This document shows positions 13,117-24,880 of a stretch of 64,000 nucleotides of DNA, one piece after another (position 1 is the stretch's first letter; every line of letters begins with the position of its first letter). The position numbers and the translations under genes are program-made. Below the pieces are notes generated by a model, which saw nothing but the letters and a program-made list of their open reading frames with translations, was not told where the DNA came from and did not search any database. Origin of the DNA: Druceiella hillmani (taxonomy: Eukaryota; Arthropoda; Insecta; Lepidoptera; Hepialidae); assembly GCA_039881145.1 (NCBI GenBank), contig JAYKKI010000015.1, positions 29,302,001 to 29,366,000 of the forward strand, in the 5' to 3' direction.

Positions 13117-13199
13117 TACAGTGTCCCGTAAGGAGTGCCATATATGTCCCCTTCTATCACTGACATTTCATTGGTCCACTTCTTATGGGACACTCTGTA
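13117..13199. mobile_element. 83-bp mariner-type MITE
   Basis: The ends are inverted: TACAGTGTCCCGTAAGGAGTG on the left against the complement of CACTTCTTATGGGACACTCTGTA on the right, with a few mismatches over about 23 bases. A TA dinucleotide flanks each side (13115-13116 and 13200-13201), the target duplication expected of Tc1/mariner elements. The internal part is only ~37 bases and non-coding. ACAGxGTGTCCC-type termini are common among mariner elements, so this is read as a non-autonomous derivative. Confidence 0.75.
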
Positions 13200-14325
13200 T
13201 ATTAATTTTGTTGTTTTATATCAACATTGCCTGCTTCATTAAAATGACATAGATGGTTGTGCTGAGCATTAAGGTGTTGTAACAATAATGGCAGTGCATC
13301 ATATCATCTGTTTCCTGACAATATTTGAGTCATAAGTTTGCGTTTTATTAAGATTATTAAAATTGTCCATTTGTGGTATATCCTAGATCCGATCCATTGT
13401 TTATTGAGCCTACTACTTCTCTACACTCAGTCAAATTAGCAAATATTTGTCTACGCCGTATGTACGTGCTGTGTAGAAATGTGAACTGCTATAAAGCACT
13501 AAATTATGCAGTTCATTATGCAGTCAGAATTAAAAATATGTGAGTAATACAAGAAAGTAGCGACTGTCTTAGAAAAGACTGAGAGGGAAAGGGACCAGAA
13601 GTGTTATCCAAGGAAAGAGTGGGGCTAAAAAAAGGCATTAAGTTAATATGTTTTACATCTTGATAAAGTCACTCCTGTGTTTTCAAACTGTTTATTTTGC
13701 CTATTTCTCACCCATCATAGAACATTTTTTGTATTGTCATTAGTATATAAAGTCTTAAAATATAATATTGATTAAATATGTGCACTTTTAAAAGTAAAAC
13801 ATATTAAAGACAATATTACGGACCTACTATATTAACATATTGTGCACCTCTTTTCCTTGAATATCTACCTGGTTGAGATTAGTTAGATATTAAAAAAAAG
13901 GGGTTGTGGAGATAGGTATCTTTGTAATTTTGAAAATGCCTTAAAAATGATTTAAAATTAATAGTGATTAATTTTTATAAAATATCAATACAAATAGTAA
14001 ATAACATCATAAAATTGACGCCAAACCCAGACAAGGTCCGGGCATAGATAATGAGTTAGGAATGGCCCAATAGCATAGCACCTAATGTGTTAAAGACTTT
14101 ACATTCTGTAAATGTTTGATAAAAAAATTTTAATTATTATGTATAATGTAGTTAATCTAAGAAATTAATTTGTTTTTGTTATGTGTTTAAACTTTTATTA
14201 GTGGATGTGAAATCCCACACCCATGAGTATGGCTAATTTATTTATATTATTGTGTTAATATTTTTAAAAGCATAGATTCAATAATATTTATCAATTCATC
14301 TCTAAATCTGGTTAGTTATTTTCTA

Positions 14326-14388
14326 TTGAACCAGATTTGATTGATCATGCATCAATCTTAATCAATTTGCCATAATAAATTCTCACTT
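14326..14388. repeat. dispersed repeat, copy A
   Basis: About 60 bases sharing AGATTTGATTGATCATGC and TTTGCCATAATAAA with 15846-15908 in the same orientation, with roughly 85% identity by eye. The two copies flank the exon at 15137. Copy B lies directly beside the pogo-like transposase remnant, so this may be part of that element. Confidence 0.65.
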
Positions 14389-15136
14389 AAAATCAACCTT
14401 GTCAGAACTCGAGTTGGTTCGTTCACATGTATTACGAATTGCAAATGTGGAATAATAAATAAGAGTGGTATGTGGAAAAAAAATAAGAGTGGTATGGAAA
14501 CTATATTACATAAATATAGTCAAGTTAAGTTATGTTTGTCGACAGTGGTGTATCATCTAAATTTCCTAAGGAATAGTTTGAAGGAATATGCATCAAAATT
14601 CACAACAGATATTTTTAGAATTGTACTTTATTTTTACAGATCGATATTTAACTTCTTCCTGGAAAAACCAAATAATATTAATAAATGGTAGAAATTATTT
14701 ATTTTTTAAATAAAACTTGAGAAGCCTAAAATCTAATAGAGATTATTATTTAAAATTGATATGGATTATGCATTTAAAATAAATTTTATTGGTCTTAATT
14801 TATGAATCCGGATCTCAATGACATTTGGTGACCTGAAAATATGTAATTAAAAGGTTAAAGCTGAAAACTTTAAAACGTGAACTGAACAAATGCAAGCCGA
14901 ATCTAATCTTAATGTCTTTTGCGAAATACTATAAAGTTGGCTAATAATACAGATATTGTGTAAGACAAATGACATTTATATTTTCAAAAACAAATTTGAA
15001 AGGAAAAAACAGAAATGACTGCTTATTTTGAAGTCACTTAGATAAGCTAATTTTAAGCAACATTGATGTAAATCCTTAGTAAATAGTGTTGTATTAAATT
15101 TAAATACTGTAAAACTACAAATGTTTACTTTTTCAG

Positions 15137-15278
15137 AGCCACCATGGCGCCCTCTACGACCGCTCCGGTCCTTTTCCAACAAGAATCATCATCTCTGGAT
15201 TTCAACATTTCACAATCTTCATTTGTGATTCCATCTTTCACCACTTTTGATTCTCTCATCTCTTATTTATCAGTCCAG
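15137..15278 (+). CDS. probable cassette or alternative exon of the large gene
   Basis: It has a strong polypyrimidine acceptor (TTACTTTTTCAG|AGCC), a consensus donor (CCAG|GTAAGA) and a frame open over its full 142 bases. The sequence GCCACCATGG is a near-ideal start context. It encodes ATMAPSTTAPVLFQ followed by a Ser/Phe-rich stretch ending SYLSVQ; no domain is recognised. It accepts the ATGCG exon in frame but leaves in phase 0, whereas the next visible exon (19274) needs phase 2. Joined to that exon it would run into TGA at 19361-19363. Either another exon intervenes, or inclusion makes a short product or upstream frame. Confidence 0.55.
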
Positions 15279-15546
15279 GTAAGAATGTTATACTGTTATA
15301 TAGATTTTGAAAAATTATATTAGCTTCCTTTCTGGGATTTTAAGTCATCTGTTATTATAAAGAGCGTTAAAAATATTTTTCATATTCATATTGTTCATTT
15401 TATTAAGTAGATTTGGAGCTATAAACTTCAACAGAGATTTTATTGTCATTGTTGAAGGTTAAGTCTAAGTTATATATTCTCCTTTCTTTCGAAAGCATGA
15501 ATGTTAGTTCATGATGTCCTACAAATTATAAAAATGTTTGGATGTT

Positions 15547-15827
15547 GTGCCATATGAAAGAAGTGCATGGCCAACAACTGCACAGCTTTATTTTCTTAAG
15601 TACAAGCTCTGGATGTCTTTGTTTATATAAAATCCAATCCCTTTCAGCCATTTTATTGAGTTCCCAAGAAACAGTCATTGTTATATTATATATCTTAGTC
15701 ATTTGATAAACAAGGTACCTGCTCTACAATCATAGAATTTTTGCAAATATTCAATGATATAGTCCCTTAGGAAGACTTTTTGTTCAGCAGTAAAAACTGG
15801 AGGTGGGGTGTATATATTGTAATCCAT
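15547..15827 (-). pseudogene. pogo/Tigger-like transposase fragment (decayed)
   Basis: On the minus strand one frame gives MDYN...PPPVFTAEQKVFLRDYI followed by LQKFYD, and a second frame gives SWELNKMAERDWIL and KQRHPELVLKKIK. This order matches the CENP-B/HTH N-terminal part of pogo-like transposases (V-F-S/T-x-E-Q-E...L-x-x-Y ... F-Y-G ... N-K-x-A-G-x-D-W ... K-R-H-P-E-L-S-L-R-K-P-E). Stops and a frameshift separate the pieces, so it is dead. The DDE catalytic part is not present nearby. Confidence 0.65.
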
Positions 15828-15845
15828 ACGAGTATGAAGTATTTG

Positions 15846-15908
15846 CATGGAACTAGATTTGATTGATCATGCTGCAATCTTAGTAAATTTGCCATAATAA
15901 ATACTCAT
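15846..15908. repeat. dispersed repeat, copy B
   Basis: Second copy of the ~60-bp sequence at 14326-14388, immediately beyond the pogo-like remnant on its 5' side. Confidence 0.65.
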
Positions 15909-18900
15909 TCTGGGTGGTGAAACGGATATACTAGTGTATGACATTCCGCAGGTACCAGTTACCAAATAGCTTTCTGTCTTTGTTCATAAAGACTCAACTT
16001 CTGTAAGAGCAAAAGAAACAAAGCAATTATGGACATATGCGGGCTATCTCGCTTATTGTATAAATTCCTTCTTAGGAAAGAATGAAACAAAAACGTTCCA
16101 CGTAATAGGGTCATATTCATAAGCTAGTATTGTATTTTGTGCTTCCTTCATACTAGGTATTTTCTAGTCCGTTTAAATCCCATTATGTTTCAATATTTGA
16201 TTTTTAGTCTTTGCAAGCACTTGACAAAAGTTTTTATAAACAACACAATATAAAATCACCAGAGAACAGTGTAACCGTTAGATTCTATTTTTTTAACTTT
16301 TTGTTAAGTTTATTTTAAATAAGTGAAAGATCAAAATACGCGTAAATATATTTATAGAGATTAAGTAACAACAAAGATTTTTACGAGAAACTATAGATAT
16401 TAATTAATTATTGTAAATATTGCAATTGAATACTTTGAAATGGGTCAGTCGTAAAAATATAATTGTCATAAATGGCATCAGTGTTTTGCGTAACTACGCA
16501 TATTTTAATTTATATTTTAATAACTAGTATAGGATATTATATTTTCATAGCAGATAGTCTAAGTTTGTATAAAGTTTGAAGTAAATTATCTTCAATATCT
16601 TATATAGCATAATTTTGTACAGACCACAGATTTAAAATATTAGAAGCAGATGACATATAACTGCATGACAACTGTAACCAAAAGGCGGAGTCTAATATTT
16701 AAGAGAGTGGCTTAATGCAATGGCTACATATATATGAGTAAATATAAATGTATAAAAATTTAAACAAACATTTTTTAAATTTACTGAAACCCTTATTTGA
16801 ACCGAAACTGATTCCAAATTATTCGTCGTTATGACACTAATCCAACGGATGCATTGACAGCTACCATATTCCATTTGCTGTGTCAATTACTAATATTTTT
16901 TAACCTGCTAATAATTTTTATTAAATTTTAAACGTGATATCTTATGCTTTGGTATCATGTATATAAATGCATACACAATTCAAATATTTCAAAACTGCAG
17001 ATAGACACTTATTTACCATATTGTATAGTAGAGCTGAAACTCTTTGTGGAAAGAGGAAGTGATATTTAAAATTAAAAGTATTTTTTTGTATACATGATTG
17101 TATTTTTATTTATTAATTTTTGTTTAAAATTGCTTCAATATTTTCTTATTGAAGTTAGTTATTAAAATAAAATAGATGCTTATGCTAGATCTTAAATAAG
17201 ATCGTGCATAAAATAAATAATGTATTTGAGATGTAACTTTAAAATAGCCCTAAAATAGAAATCATTTAGCTTATATTAAATAAGTAGGTAATAGTACAGA
17301 TGGAAAGCCTGAAATGCAATATAAACGAAGCAACTTGTAACTATCTTAAAATCCAAAACCACCCTACGTTTTTCTTATAATGTTAAACAAATGCAAAATT
17401 AATATAAATTGGCATGGCACTCTTATAGTAGGATTTTTTGAAATTTTTCCAATTATTTTTGCTGAGAATAGATAATTCACAATCTATTGCCAATAGAAAT
17501 TTGTTTTGTTTTTATTTGTCATTCCTTTACCTTATATAAATTTCTTTTCAACACAATAAAGGCAGAGTATTTCAACCATATGAAATAATAATTTTATTTT
17601 TGTGGTAAAAGTGGTCTGAGTATATTTAAACGATTAACAACTTGCAAAGATTTGTTACCTTATTCGGATAAAAAAGTAAGTCCAAAAACAATTAAATGAA
17701 GTTTTAAACCTGAAATATTTAAAGAATTACAAAATATATTTCACAGTAAATGATGAGAAAATTGTAAACTGAAACAATGAATGTTATATGTTACATACTT
17801 TTGTAAAATATCTAGCAATTTTCTGTGTGATACGCTTTTTCTGTGTGATATAATTATAGTCACTATGCTTAATCATTTCTAAGGATAATTCTTGAATAAG
17901 TAATTTGCATAAATATTGAAATTACAAATAAAACATCAAGTTCAAGGAAGTTGATAATTCAGCTTGTCATTATGGCATTCTGGCCACAATTTCGAGATAA
18001 GAAAACATACGAAACAAATGTGGTTTTCCTTAAACTATTATAAGCAACGGAAAGAAATAAATGAAAGTATGTTAGTTATTATGATTTTAGCTAGATATTG
18101 TTCGATTATTTATATGTCATCAGCTTCCCAGTATTGCAAGTCTGTTCTATAGACAGACACTACTGGAAATCACGGTATATTACAATAAAAAAATATTGAA
18201 TATTTTATACAAATGTTTACATTGCGTATTCCCATCCGCACACCCGACAAGCAAGTATCCGTGCGCCGCTGCATATGGCCTAGTATTTTGTAACAGTTAT
18301 TCCTATTATTTTTACATACTTCTAAGAATGTCACTTAGTACAAAAAGATACAGATATCGTATACCTCTACTAAAAACGCTATTAACTCCATAATTCGGCT
18401 TCTATTAAGTACTCTGGTCATTCTTATATTTATTAACATATCCTTTGATAGAAGGATATGATACTTTGCTCCTTTTTTTGCGCTAACTCCAGCCCTGTGT
18501 AACTAAATCCCGCAACGTATATGTTTTTGTGGCCCATTCTGATACATAAATAAGAAATAAATTTTAGTCTTATTGATAGTAAACTGAGACATAGTTGACA
18601 TTGAACCAAGATATGATCTAGAGACAACTGGTTTATTGTGGCTAACACAAAGTTGGTTTATTGTAAACAACCCCTGTGAATATAAATATGTAGCACTGAC
18701 AATGAGACTATTTACTATTGAAGCGCAAAAAGTTACTAATTGAAGTGTGCAAAAGGTTTTTAGGCATAGCTCATTAAAATTTCAGTATTTTAATAGTAAT
18801 TTTTTTTTATAAAAAAATGGTTCTGTTTTTTTCTGCTTTTCCTCACAAAAATAACTGGATGTGTGTATTCTTAATAAGAGCTTAGCAGCGAGTAGAGACA

Positions 18901-19273
18901 GAGGCAATATTGCAATATGCGTTCATACATGAAGTTTGCATGTATCAGCAACATCGCATTTTGCACTAAAATATTAGGACTTATTTCGCACGCCTGGGTC
19001 ATTGTCGCCCACTCCACCTTAAGAATTTTCGAGTGTTACTGTACTGAAAAGAATAAATCAATCCTTCAATTTTTTTGATGTTTTAATAAACGAACAATAC
19101 TTGTGTGTTTTAGGCTACTTAAAAATTAAATCATTCCAGTATTAATCTTTTGGTCCTTTTTTGCGATAATAATGATTTTTTCCTAACATTGATGTGAAAC
19201 TGACCCTAAGTTTATGTTAAGTTACCGAATATATACTTGATATTTGTTACAATTTCAATTATGACATTTTCAG

Positions 19274-19407
19274 GAACATCAAATATCTTCAAACAACAAC
19301 AATGTCGTTGAAGTGGGATTGGTCGTTGGCTTTGCCCAGCGGGCAACCTCTTTCGGACACTGATTGCTTACACCTGCTCGATGAAGACTCCAGTGATGCA
19401 TGCTTAG
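19274..19407 (+). CDS. coding exon of the large gene (MSLKWDW exon)
   Basis: Bounded by acceptor GACATTTTCAG|GAAC and donor TTAG|GTATTT; 134 bases. In the frame that continues from the ATGCG mini exon it reads NIKYLQTTT then MSLKWDWSLALPSG, then DTDCLHLLDEDSSDACL, leaving in phase 1. The internal ATG at 19302 has a good insect context (CAACAACAATGTCG) and may be the start if the upstream exon is skipped or untranslated. It joins in frame to 37361 (G|AT gives Asp). It is acidic at the C-terminal end. I do not recognise the protein; its composition suggests an N-terminal activation region, which is inference only. Confidence 0.7.
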
Positions 19408-19592
19408 GTATTTTTTTTATATGTATTTTACATTTCAAAAGAGACTACTACTGGATGAACTTTTAGTTTTTCAACACTTTTTAGTACAAATTAACAATAT
19501 AATTAAACAATAATTAGTTTTCGAGATGATAGGTATTACTATACATAAATGTATTGAAATTGTTATTAGCTTATATCAAATGGTAGGTTCAA

Positions 19593-19785
19593 ATATTGAA
19601 TATATTTGGTGTTAATTTTGTAGAAATTCATTATTCACAATTAAATGAAACTCAGCTACTGGCAAAGATCTTTGCTAATAGCCCACCTGAAGATGTTGTA
19701 ATACAACAAACCCTAGGTCGTGGTAAAGAACTTAAAGAAAGTAGAAATAATACTACATCACGTAGTTTCATTTAATTGTGAATAA
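19593..19785 (+). mobile_element. short Penelope-related element copy 1, flanked by 9-bp TSD
   Basis: About 193 bases bracketed by the direct repeat TAGGTTCAA (19584-19592 and 19786-19794). Near the ends are inverted 19-20 base arms (ATTCACAATTAAATGAAAC and its complement). The central portion (CCCACCTGAAGATG ... AAAGAACTTAAAGAAAGTAG ... ACTACATCACGTAG) is shared with copies at 21978-22142 and 28932-29080. The third copy lies next to a GIY-YIG frame, which ties the family to Penelope-like retroelements. No coding sequence. Confidence 0.7.
19682..19723 (+). ncRNA. hammerhead-ribozyme-like motif, copy 1 (probably inactive)
   Basis: Stem I is CCAC/GTGG, core box 1 is CTGAAGA, stem II is GTTG-TAATA-CAAC, and the short stem III is followed by TC. 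The second core box, GAAA in an active ribozyme, has lost its G here (CAACAAACCC), so cleavage is unlikely. The layout otherwise matches copies 2 and 3. Confidence 0.45.
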
Positions 19786-21977
19786 TAGGTTCAACATTTT
19801 GTTCTTGGTTAATTAATTTAATAGTACAGAACGACAATTATTTTATTGACAGAAAGACACAAATGTATAACAGAAAATTTGTGTTTATAAATAGTGATGC
19901 TTTAATAGAAATATGTAATAATTATGGTAAATGTTCTGGGAAAGAAATACAACACAATACAGATTGCCATTTGAAAATTGTAATAAAACATTTTTTGAGG
20001 GTTTTAAAATATATCACTCTTAGATTGATGTCATTTTCTATTTTTTAAATTAAGCTCGATCTTCACAGTCTATAGCGGTTACTCATTATTGCGTAACGTA
20101 CAGTATGTGTGTATGTATGTATGCACTGTAAATAAATAAGTTATTAGTCATGGTTTAATTTTTCTGAATAATTATTTAATATAACTTCTATTCAGCACTC
20201 TATTACTGATAAAAATAAATGTTGTAAAATTAACCTGTGTCAAAAACTACTAGAAGTCGTTGGAAGCGTGCACATACTTGCATACAGCAAAATGTAAGCT
20301 ATATTGAATATTTAATGAAGCAATAGTTACAAATTGTATAAAAAGTTTTTGTAAAAGTTGACCAATTTCTGCTGTCCAGATTTTTTTCTTTCCATACAAT
20401 GAAATGATACTATCATGAAACTGAGTTGATTCACACAAAAAAAGTTTATTACCTTTATTAATTTTATGGAAAACTCACGTTGGAACAAAAAATTTGACTT
20501 TGCTAAAATTGTTTCCGTAAAAAACCTAATAATGGTACCTAAATGAGTTTCCCTGTATTTGTTATGGTTTCGGATTTCCCCATACTGTCCCAGTTAAAAA
20601 ACACACTGTGTATTATATTGAAATGTTAATTATTATATCATCATTAAAGAAACAATACTGTTAATTTCCAAAATTTTGGTAAATTGAGTTTTTGATATTG
20701 TTGGAAAGATTTTTAAAAGGTCTATATGTTTATGGTGCTATGAGGTTCTGAAGCAAAACTGGTAATCCATTTGTGACGAGTAATACCACTTCTGCATTTC
20801 AGAACCAGTGTACATGGTTAGACTTCCTACAATTAAGCAGTATTGTTTGTTAACGAAGATATGTTTTTATCATTTAATTTTTTCGTTCTATCGGTTCTAT
20901 TAAAATGAACATACATTATAAATTAAGTTGCATGTTATTAGACAGCCAATCTAACAAGCACTGTTTAGTTTCGTTCCCTCAAATAAATTATGACGTATTT
21001 GAAAATATCAAAACCGTAATGCAATGGTACTAGTTCAGGCAAAATGTTAATGAAAATTGGAAATAGGCAAAATAATCAATTTATTTCTTGGTCATTCACA
21101 AAAATAAAATTTTTTATATACGTAATGTAAACAAAGATACTAATATATTAACCAATTTGCAAAATAGATGTATATTTGTTAATTTTCAAAAGAAGAATCT
21201 ATTAATTTAAAAATAAATATGGGGTGGAATTTGGTGTGCCTTAAGGTTGCGTCTTTAAATTTGTGATTTACACTATTATACTTTTCATTATCGAAAACAA
21301 GGTTAGTCTATCATGTGGTTAGGGATCAGAAGCTACATTTTCCCCATTTTTTTTCAAATAGAATTTCGATAGAAATTCAAAAGGAAGTGTTGACAAGTGT
21401 TAATGATGTGGGTAAAAATTAATTTTTTTCATTGTTTATGATGAGAAAATTTAGTTAAGATCTATTACTAATTTTATTCTTTATATCTTTATTTATTTTT
21501 GGATGAAATTAGTTAAACATGCAATAACGTCAAACGTAAAGGTATGCTAAAGTAGATGCCTAGAATTGGACATTAATCAATTTTAATTAATCGTGATTAT
21601 CATTTTCATTTCATTCATTTCTAGCAATTTGATACATTTATGAAATATCCTCATAGAAGATTGAGCAGTGTTATTTTTGTAATTTTTTTGTTCATTGAAA
21701 AGACAATCTATTTATGAATTTCACTTATTCAACTTAAAATATTACTCAACCATCAGAACAAAATAGTTATTGGTATTAAACAAAATAAAAACATATTCTA
21801 GACAAGAGAGTGAATTTATAATATGCTTCTTAGAAAAAATGCATTTAATAATTTGTTGTTGTTTGTGTTAATACTCATGCTGCTAATTGCTATGTCTTTA
21901 TTTGCATCATATTAACATATAGAATGTGCATGTTTATAGGGCAATGTGAAATTATTCAGGCCGTGGTTAATAAAATT

Positions 21978-22142
21978 TTGAATATATTTGGCGTTAATTT
22001 TGTAGAAATTCATTACAACATCTTCAGGTGGGATGTTAGTAAAGATTGCTATTATCCCACCTGAAGATGTTGTAAGAAAACGAAACCTAGGTCGTGGTAT
22101 AGAAAGTAGAAATAATACTACATCACGTAGTTTCATTTAATT
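21978..22142 (+). mobile_element. short Penelope-related element copy 2, with 12-15-bp TSD and internal foldback
   Basis: Flanked by GTGGTTAATAAAATT at 21963-21977 and 22143-22157; because the element end is ambiguous the true duplication is 12-15 bases. Inside, about 20 bases around ACATCTTCAGGTGGGA (22016-22034) are inverted relative to TCCCACCTGAAGATGT (22055 onward), so half of the ribozyme motif is present as a foldback. The right part matches copies 1 and 3. Confidence 0.7.
22056..22097 (+). ncRNA. hammerhead-ribozyme-like motif, copy 2
   Basis: The order is CCCAC (stem I), CTGAAGA (core; the position-7 base is variable in hammerheads), stem II (G-T-T ... A-A-C), GAAA (core), ACC-TA-GGT (very short stem III), C (cleavage-site nucleotide), GTGG (stem I partner). 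All core bases of the minimal hammerhead are present. One extra T follows CTGAAGA, which would have to bulge at the base of stem II. Penelope-like elements are known to carry minimal hammerheads with a tiny stem III; the palindrome ACCTAGGT would allow a dimer. Activity is untested. Confidence 0.6.
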
Positions 22143-22583
22143 GTGGTTAATAAAATTGTAAAAATTGAGTTCGCTTCGTATTTATTTAATTTTTCATTTA
22201 TTTCTCATATGGTAATCTCATGATGTATATTGGGAATTTGTTTGAGAGGATTCAATACATCAAAAAATGGTTATAAATCCAGTCTGTATTTTTAATGCCT
22301 TGCCTTTAAATAAATAAGTTCATGTTTGTGGAGTGTGTGTTCTTAACAGAGGTCTCTTCAGTATAAACTGCAATCTTCTTTTAGGTCTCGCTTCACATTC
22401 AAATCTTTTATGCCATATACAATGGATTTCGGTTACAATGACAATGAAGGGACTACCTATATTAAGTTGTTATATATGAAAGTCGTAACACAAGTAGGGA
22501 AGGAATAAAAATAAACAGCTTACATTTATACATAAATGTGTTTTAACATATTTAAAAGAAAATATTTGTAAAAATATTACATT

Positions 22584-22629
22584 GCATTGTAAAAATATTA
22601 CATTTTTAAATGTAATATTTTTACAATGC
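22584..22629. repeat. perfect 22-bp inverted repeat with 2-bp loop
   Basis: Arms start GCATTGTAAAAATATTAC and are exactly complementary across a TT centre. The outer 16-17 bases also occur once more just upstream (22568-22583) as a direct copy. Strong hairpin or cruciform potential; no coding sequence. Confidence 0.85.
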
Positions 22630-24880
22630 TTTTTTTAGAGGAATATGTAACATTTGACTGTTTCGTTTCCTTTTTCTATAATAATGCACAACGTAGGATC
22701 TGTTTAATGTTTCGGAAAATAAACAATATCTTTTCAGTGCTGGTAAACCATTGAAGTGTTGTAGGAAGTGCTTTTTCATCTTCCTTGTCTTATGGTGTAA
22801 TTATACATGCAATAATTTCACTATCGTTCAGTTCACTAGTAGTGACTACTTGATAGTCAATATTAACATTAATTTTCGAATCTGCAGTGCTTGTATTTTC
22901 TGAAGAAATTGTAACCATTCGTGCCTACGGTATATTGTCTTACGCATCATCAGATTTACAGAACTTTGCATAAGAAAAAAATTTTTTTATTGTTCTGTTG
23001 CGACTTGTCCCCACGATATTCTAGTCTTTTCAAGGTCATCCAGAAGATTAATGGAAAATGGGGTAGTATTCTTTTCACTGTGGTGTATAATTTTTTGTTT
23101 ATTGAATGAAAGTTGTGTTTTGTTTCCGATTCGACCCTGTCCTAATATCTACATGGGATTCTTGAGAACTAAACTAAATTAGTCATTTCAAACAGTCGAT
23201 ATACCGGAAATCGTCTTTATATTTGAATTTGCTATAACTGAAAAAATTTGTATGAAAGTGTATTTTAAATTCAAGGGGGATGTAATGTCTAAAATAGATG
23301 TGATGTCGCAATAACCAGAAGGTTGTAAGAAAAGAGGTTGTTAAAACTGAAATCCACTGTATATAACACATCTTAATTGTCAGTTTTCTGTTCTCTTGCA
23401 TACTTTTTTAGCGGAATTTTACGGTACTATTATATAGTGAAACCAGTTCATGTTTAAAGTATTTCTGGTTAAAGTTTTTTCTTTCGTTGATTGAGATCAC
23501 TTTTTAAATGGTATAACTATTATATATAATGCGTCTCACAAGTCCTTGATTAAAATTATCGAAATGAGCGTTTCCACTCCTGTATTGTTGCTAGGCAAAA
23601 ATTTTAAGATATATTTAATATAACTTTTATTGTTTAATATTTTTCGGTATACTTTTATCCAATATCAGAAGCAAAGTCACATTAAACTTCTTTTATTGTT
23701 TTTAAGCAAAAGATAAAAAATGAAAATTTTAGTTACTTTGCGATGCAAAGTTTTCCTCAGACCAAATCGGATCAATCAGCTTACACTAGAATAAAATATA
23801 TATTATCTTAAAACTTAAAATAATAAATGATACATATTTCATTACTTAAATTTTTGTATGTATTTTCAATTTTCACATTTTTTTTATTATATTCTATTTA
23901 ATTTTTACATTATCCATAGTGACATTTCTGTTATGTCATCCACAGTTTTTTCTATCTATCGTATATGTTTCTGCATATAAAATGGACATATTGGCAAACA
24001 TGACAGCGGAAACACTATAAGAAAAACACTAAATTCTTATAATTAATATTATTGTAAAATTGGATATAATAATGCTTAAATAAACTAATCATTAATGTTC
24101 TTCCACTACACAACGTTAAAAAATTTCATTGGAAGACTTATGACATTTGGCTGGTGCAGTCAGTCTAAGTACCGCATAATAGCCATTATAGACGTTAAGA
24201 GCCAACAGTCCTGTATCACATGTGGCTATCTGCCTATCTTACTTGTTCATTAATGTTGTTTGCCACATGATTGTTAACCGATGTTATATATAATATATAC
24301 ATATAATAAAATAGTAAAAAAATTGAGTAATGTGTATTGAATATTTTCAAGTAAAATTAAGTGCTACCTACTAAAGACACGCTATTATGCCTAAAGAAAC
24401 AGTTTTTAGAATTTTTGTCGGTTCGTATGAACATTCCTACTTGACAGTTAGAACAGTACAGTTGACGCCTTTGAGTCATTTTATTGTAATATTTATAATT
24501 AGTTAGTCTTTTTTGTTTTATTAGTTAGATACGCTGTGTATGCAACCATTGTGATGGAAAGTGAATGTACGACTAGTGTGATAGTGTAGTAGTGCCAACA
24601 ATTCGAAGTAGCATGTTTTATTTGCTATTTTTCATTACATTACTATAAAATATAACTATAATATTAACCATATATACATAACGGAAAATAGATTATCATT
24701 GTCATTGAATGGTTTTTTATATTCCTGAATACCATATTAATAAATGGAATACTAAAATAGGAACTTTTTAATTTAAATTAACATAATAGATGTTTTGAAT
24801 ATGTGTTTATTTTGTGAAGTATTCCTTGTTTGAAACATTCAGTATAGTGGATTGATTTTGCTAATTAATTCTCCTATGCT

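Larger units (their letters stand above)
7508..15136 (+). other. intron sequence of the large gene
   Basis: AT-rich intron with no clear exon. Contents: a (TA)n run at about 9284-9304, a weak coding-like island at about 11700-12190 (see findings), and a mariner-type MITE at 13117-13199. A 60-bp sequence at 14326-14388 recurs at 15846-15908. The rest shows nothing recognisable. Confidence 0.6.
15279..19273 (+). other. intron sequence with one transposase remnant
   Basis: AT-rich. Apart from the pogo-like remnant (15547-15827) and the repeat copy at 15846-15908, no exon with matching phase (length 2 mod 3) was found to rescue the frame between 15278 and 19274. A slightly GC-richer patch at 18226-18290 and another at 18890-19020 show no splice-bounded frame. 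Confidence 0.5.

Noticed and set aside
19863..20048. Plus-strand frame downstream of the hammerhead-bearing unit
   Set aside because: No homology and AT-rich composition; it is not part of the Penelope-like copies at 22.0 or 29.0 kb.
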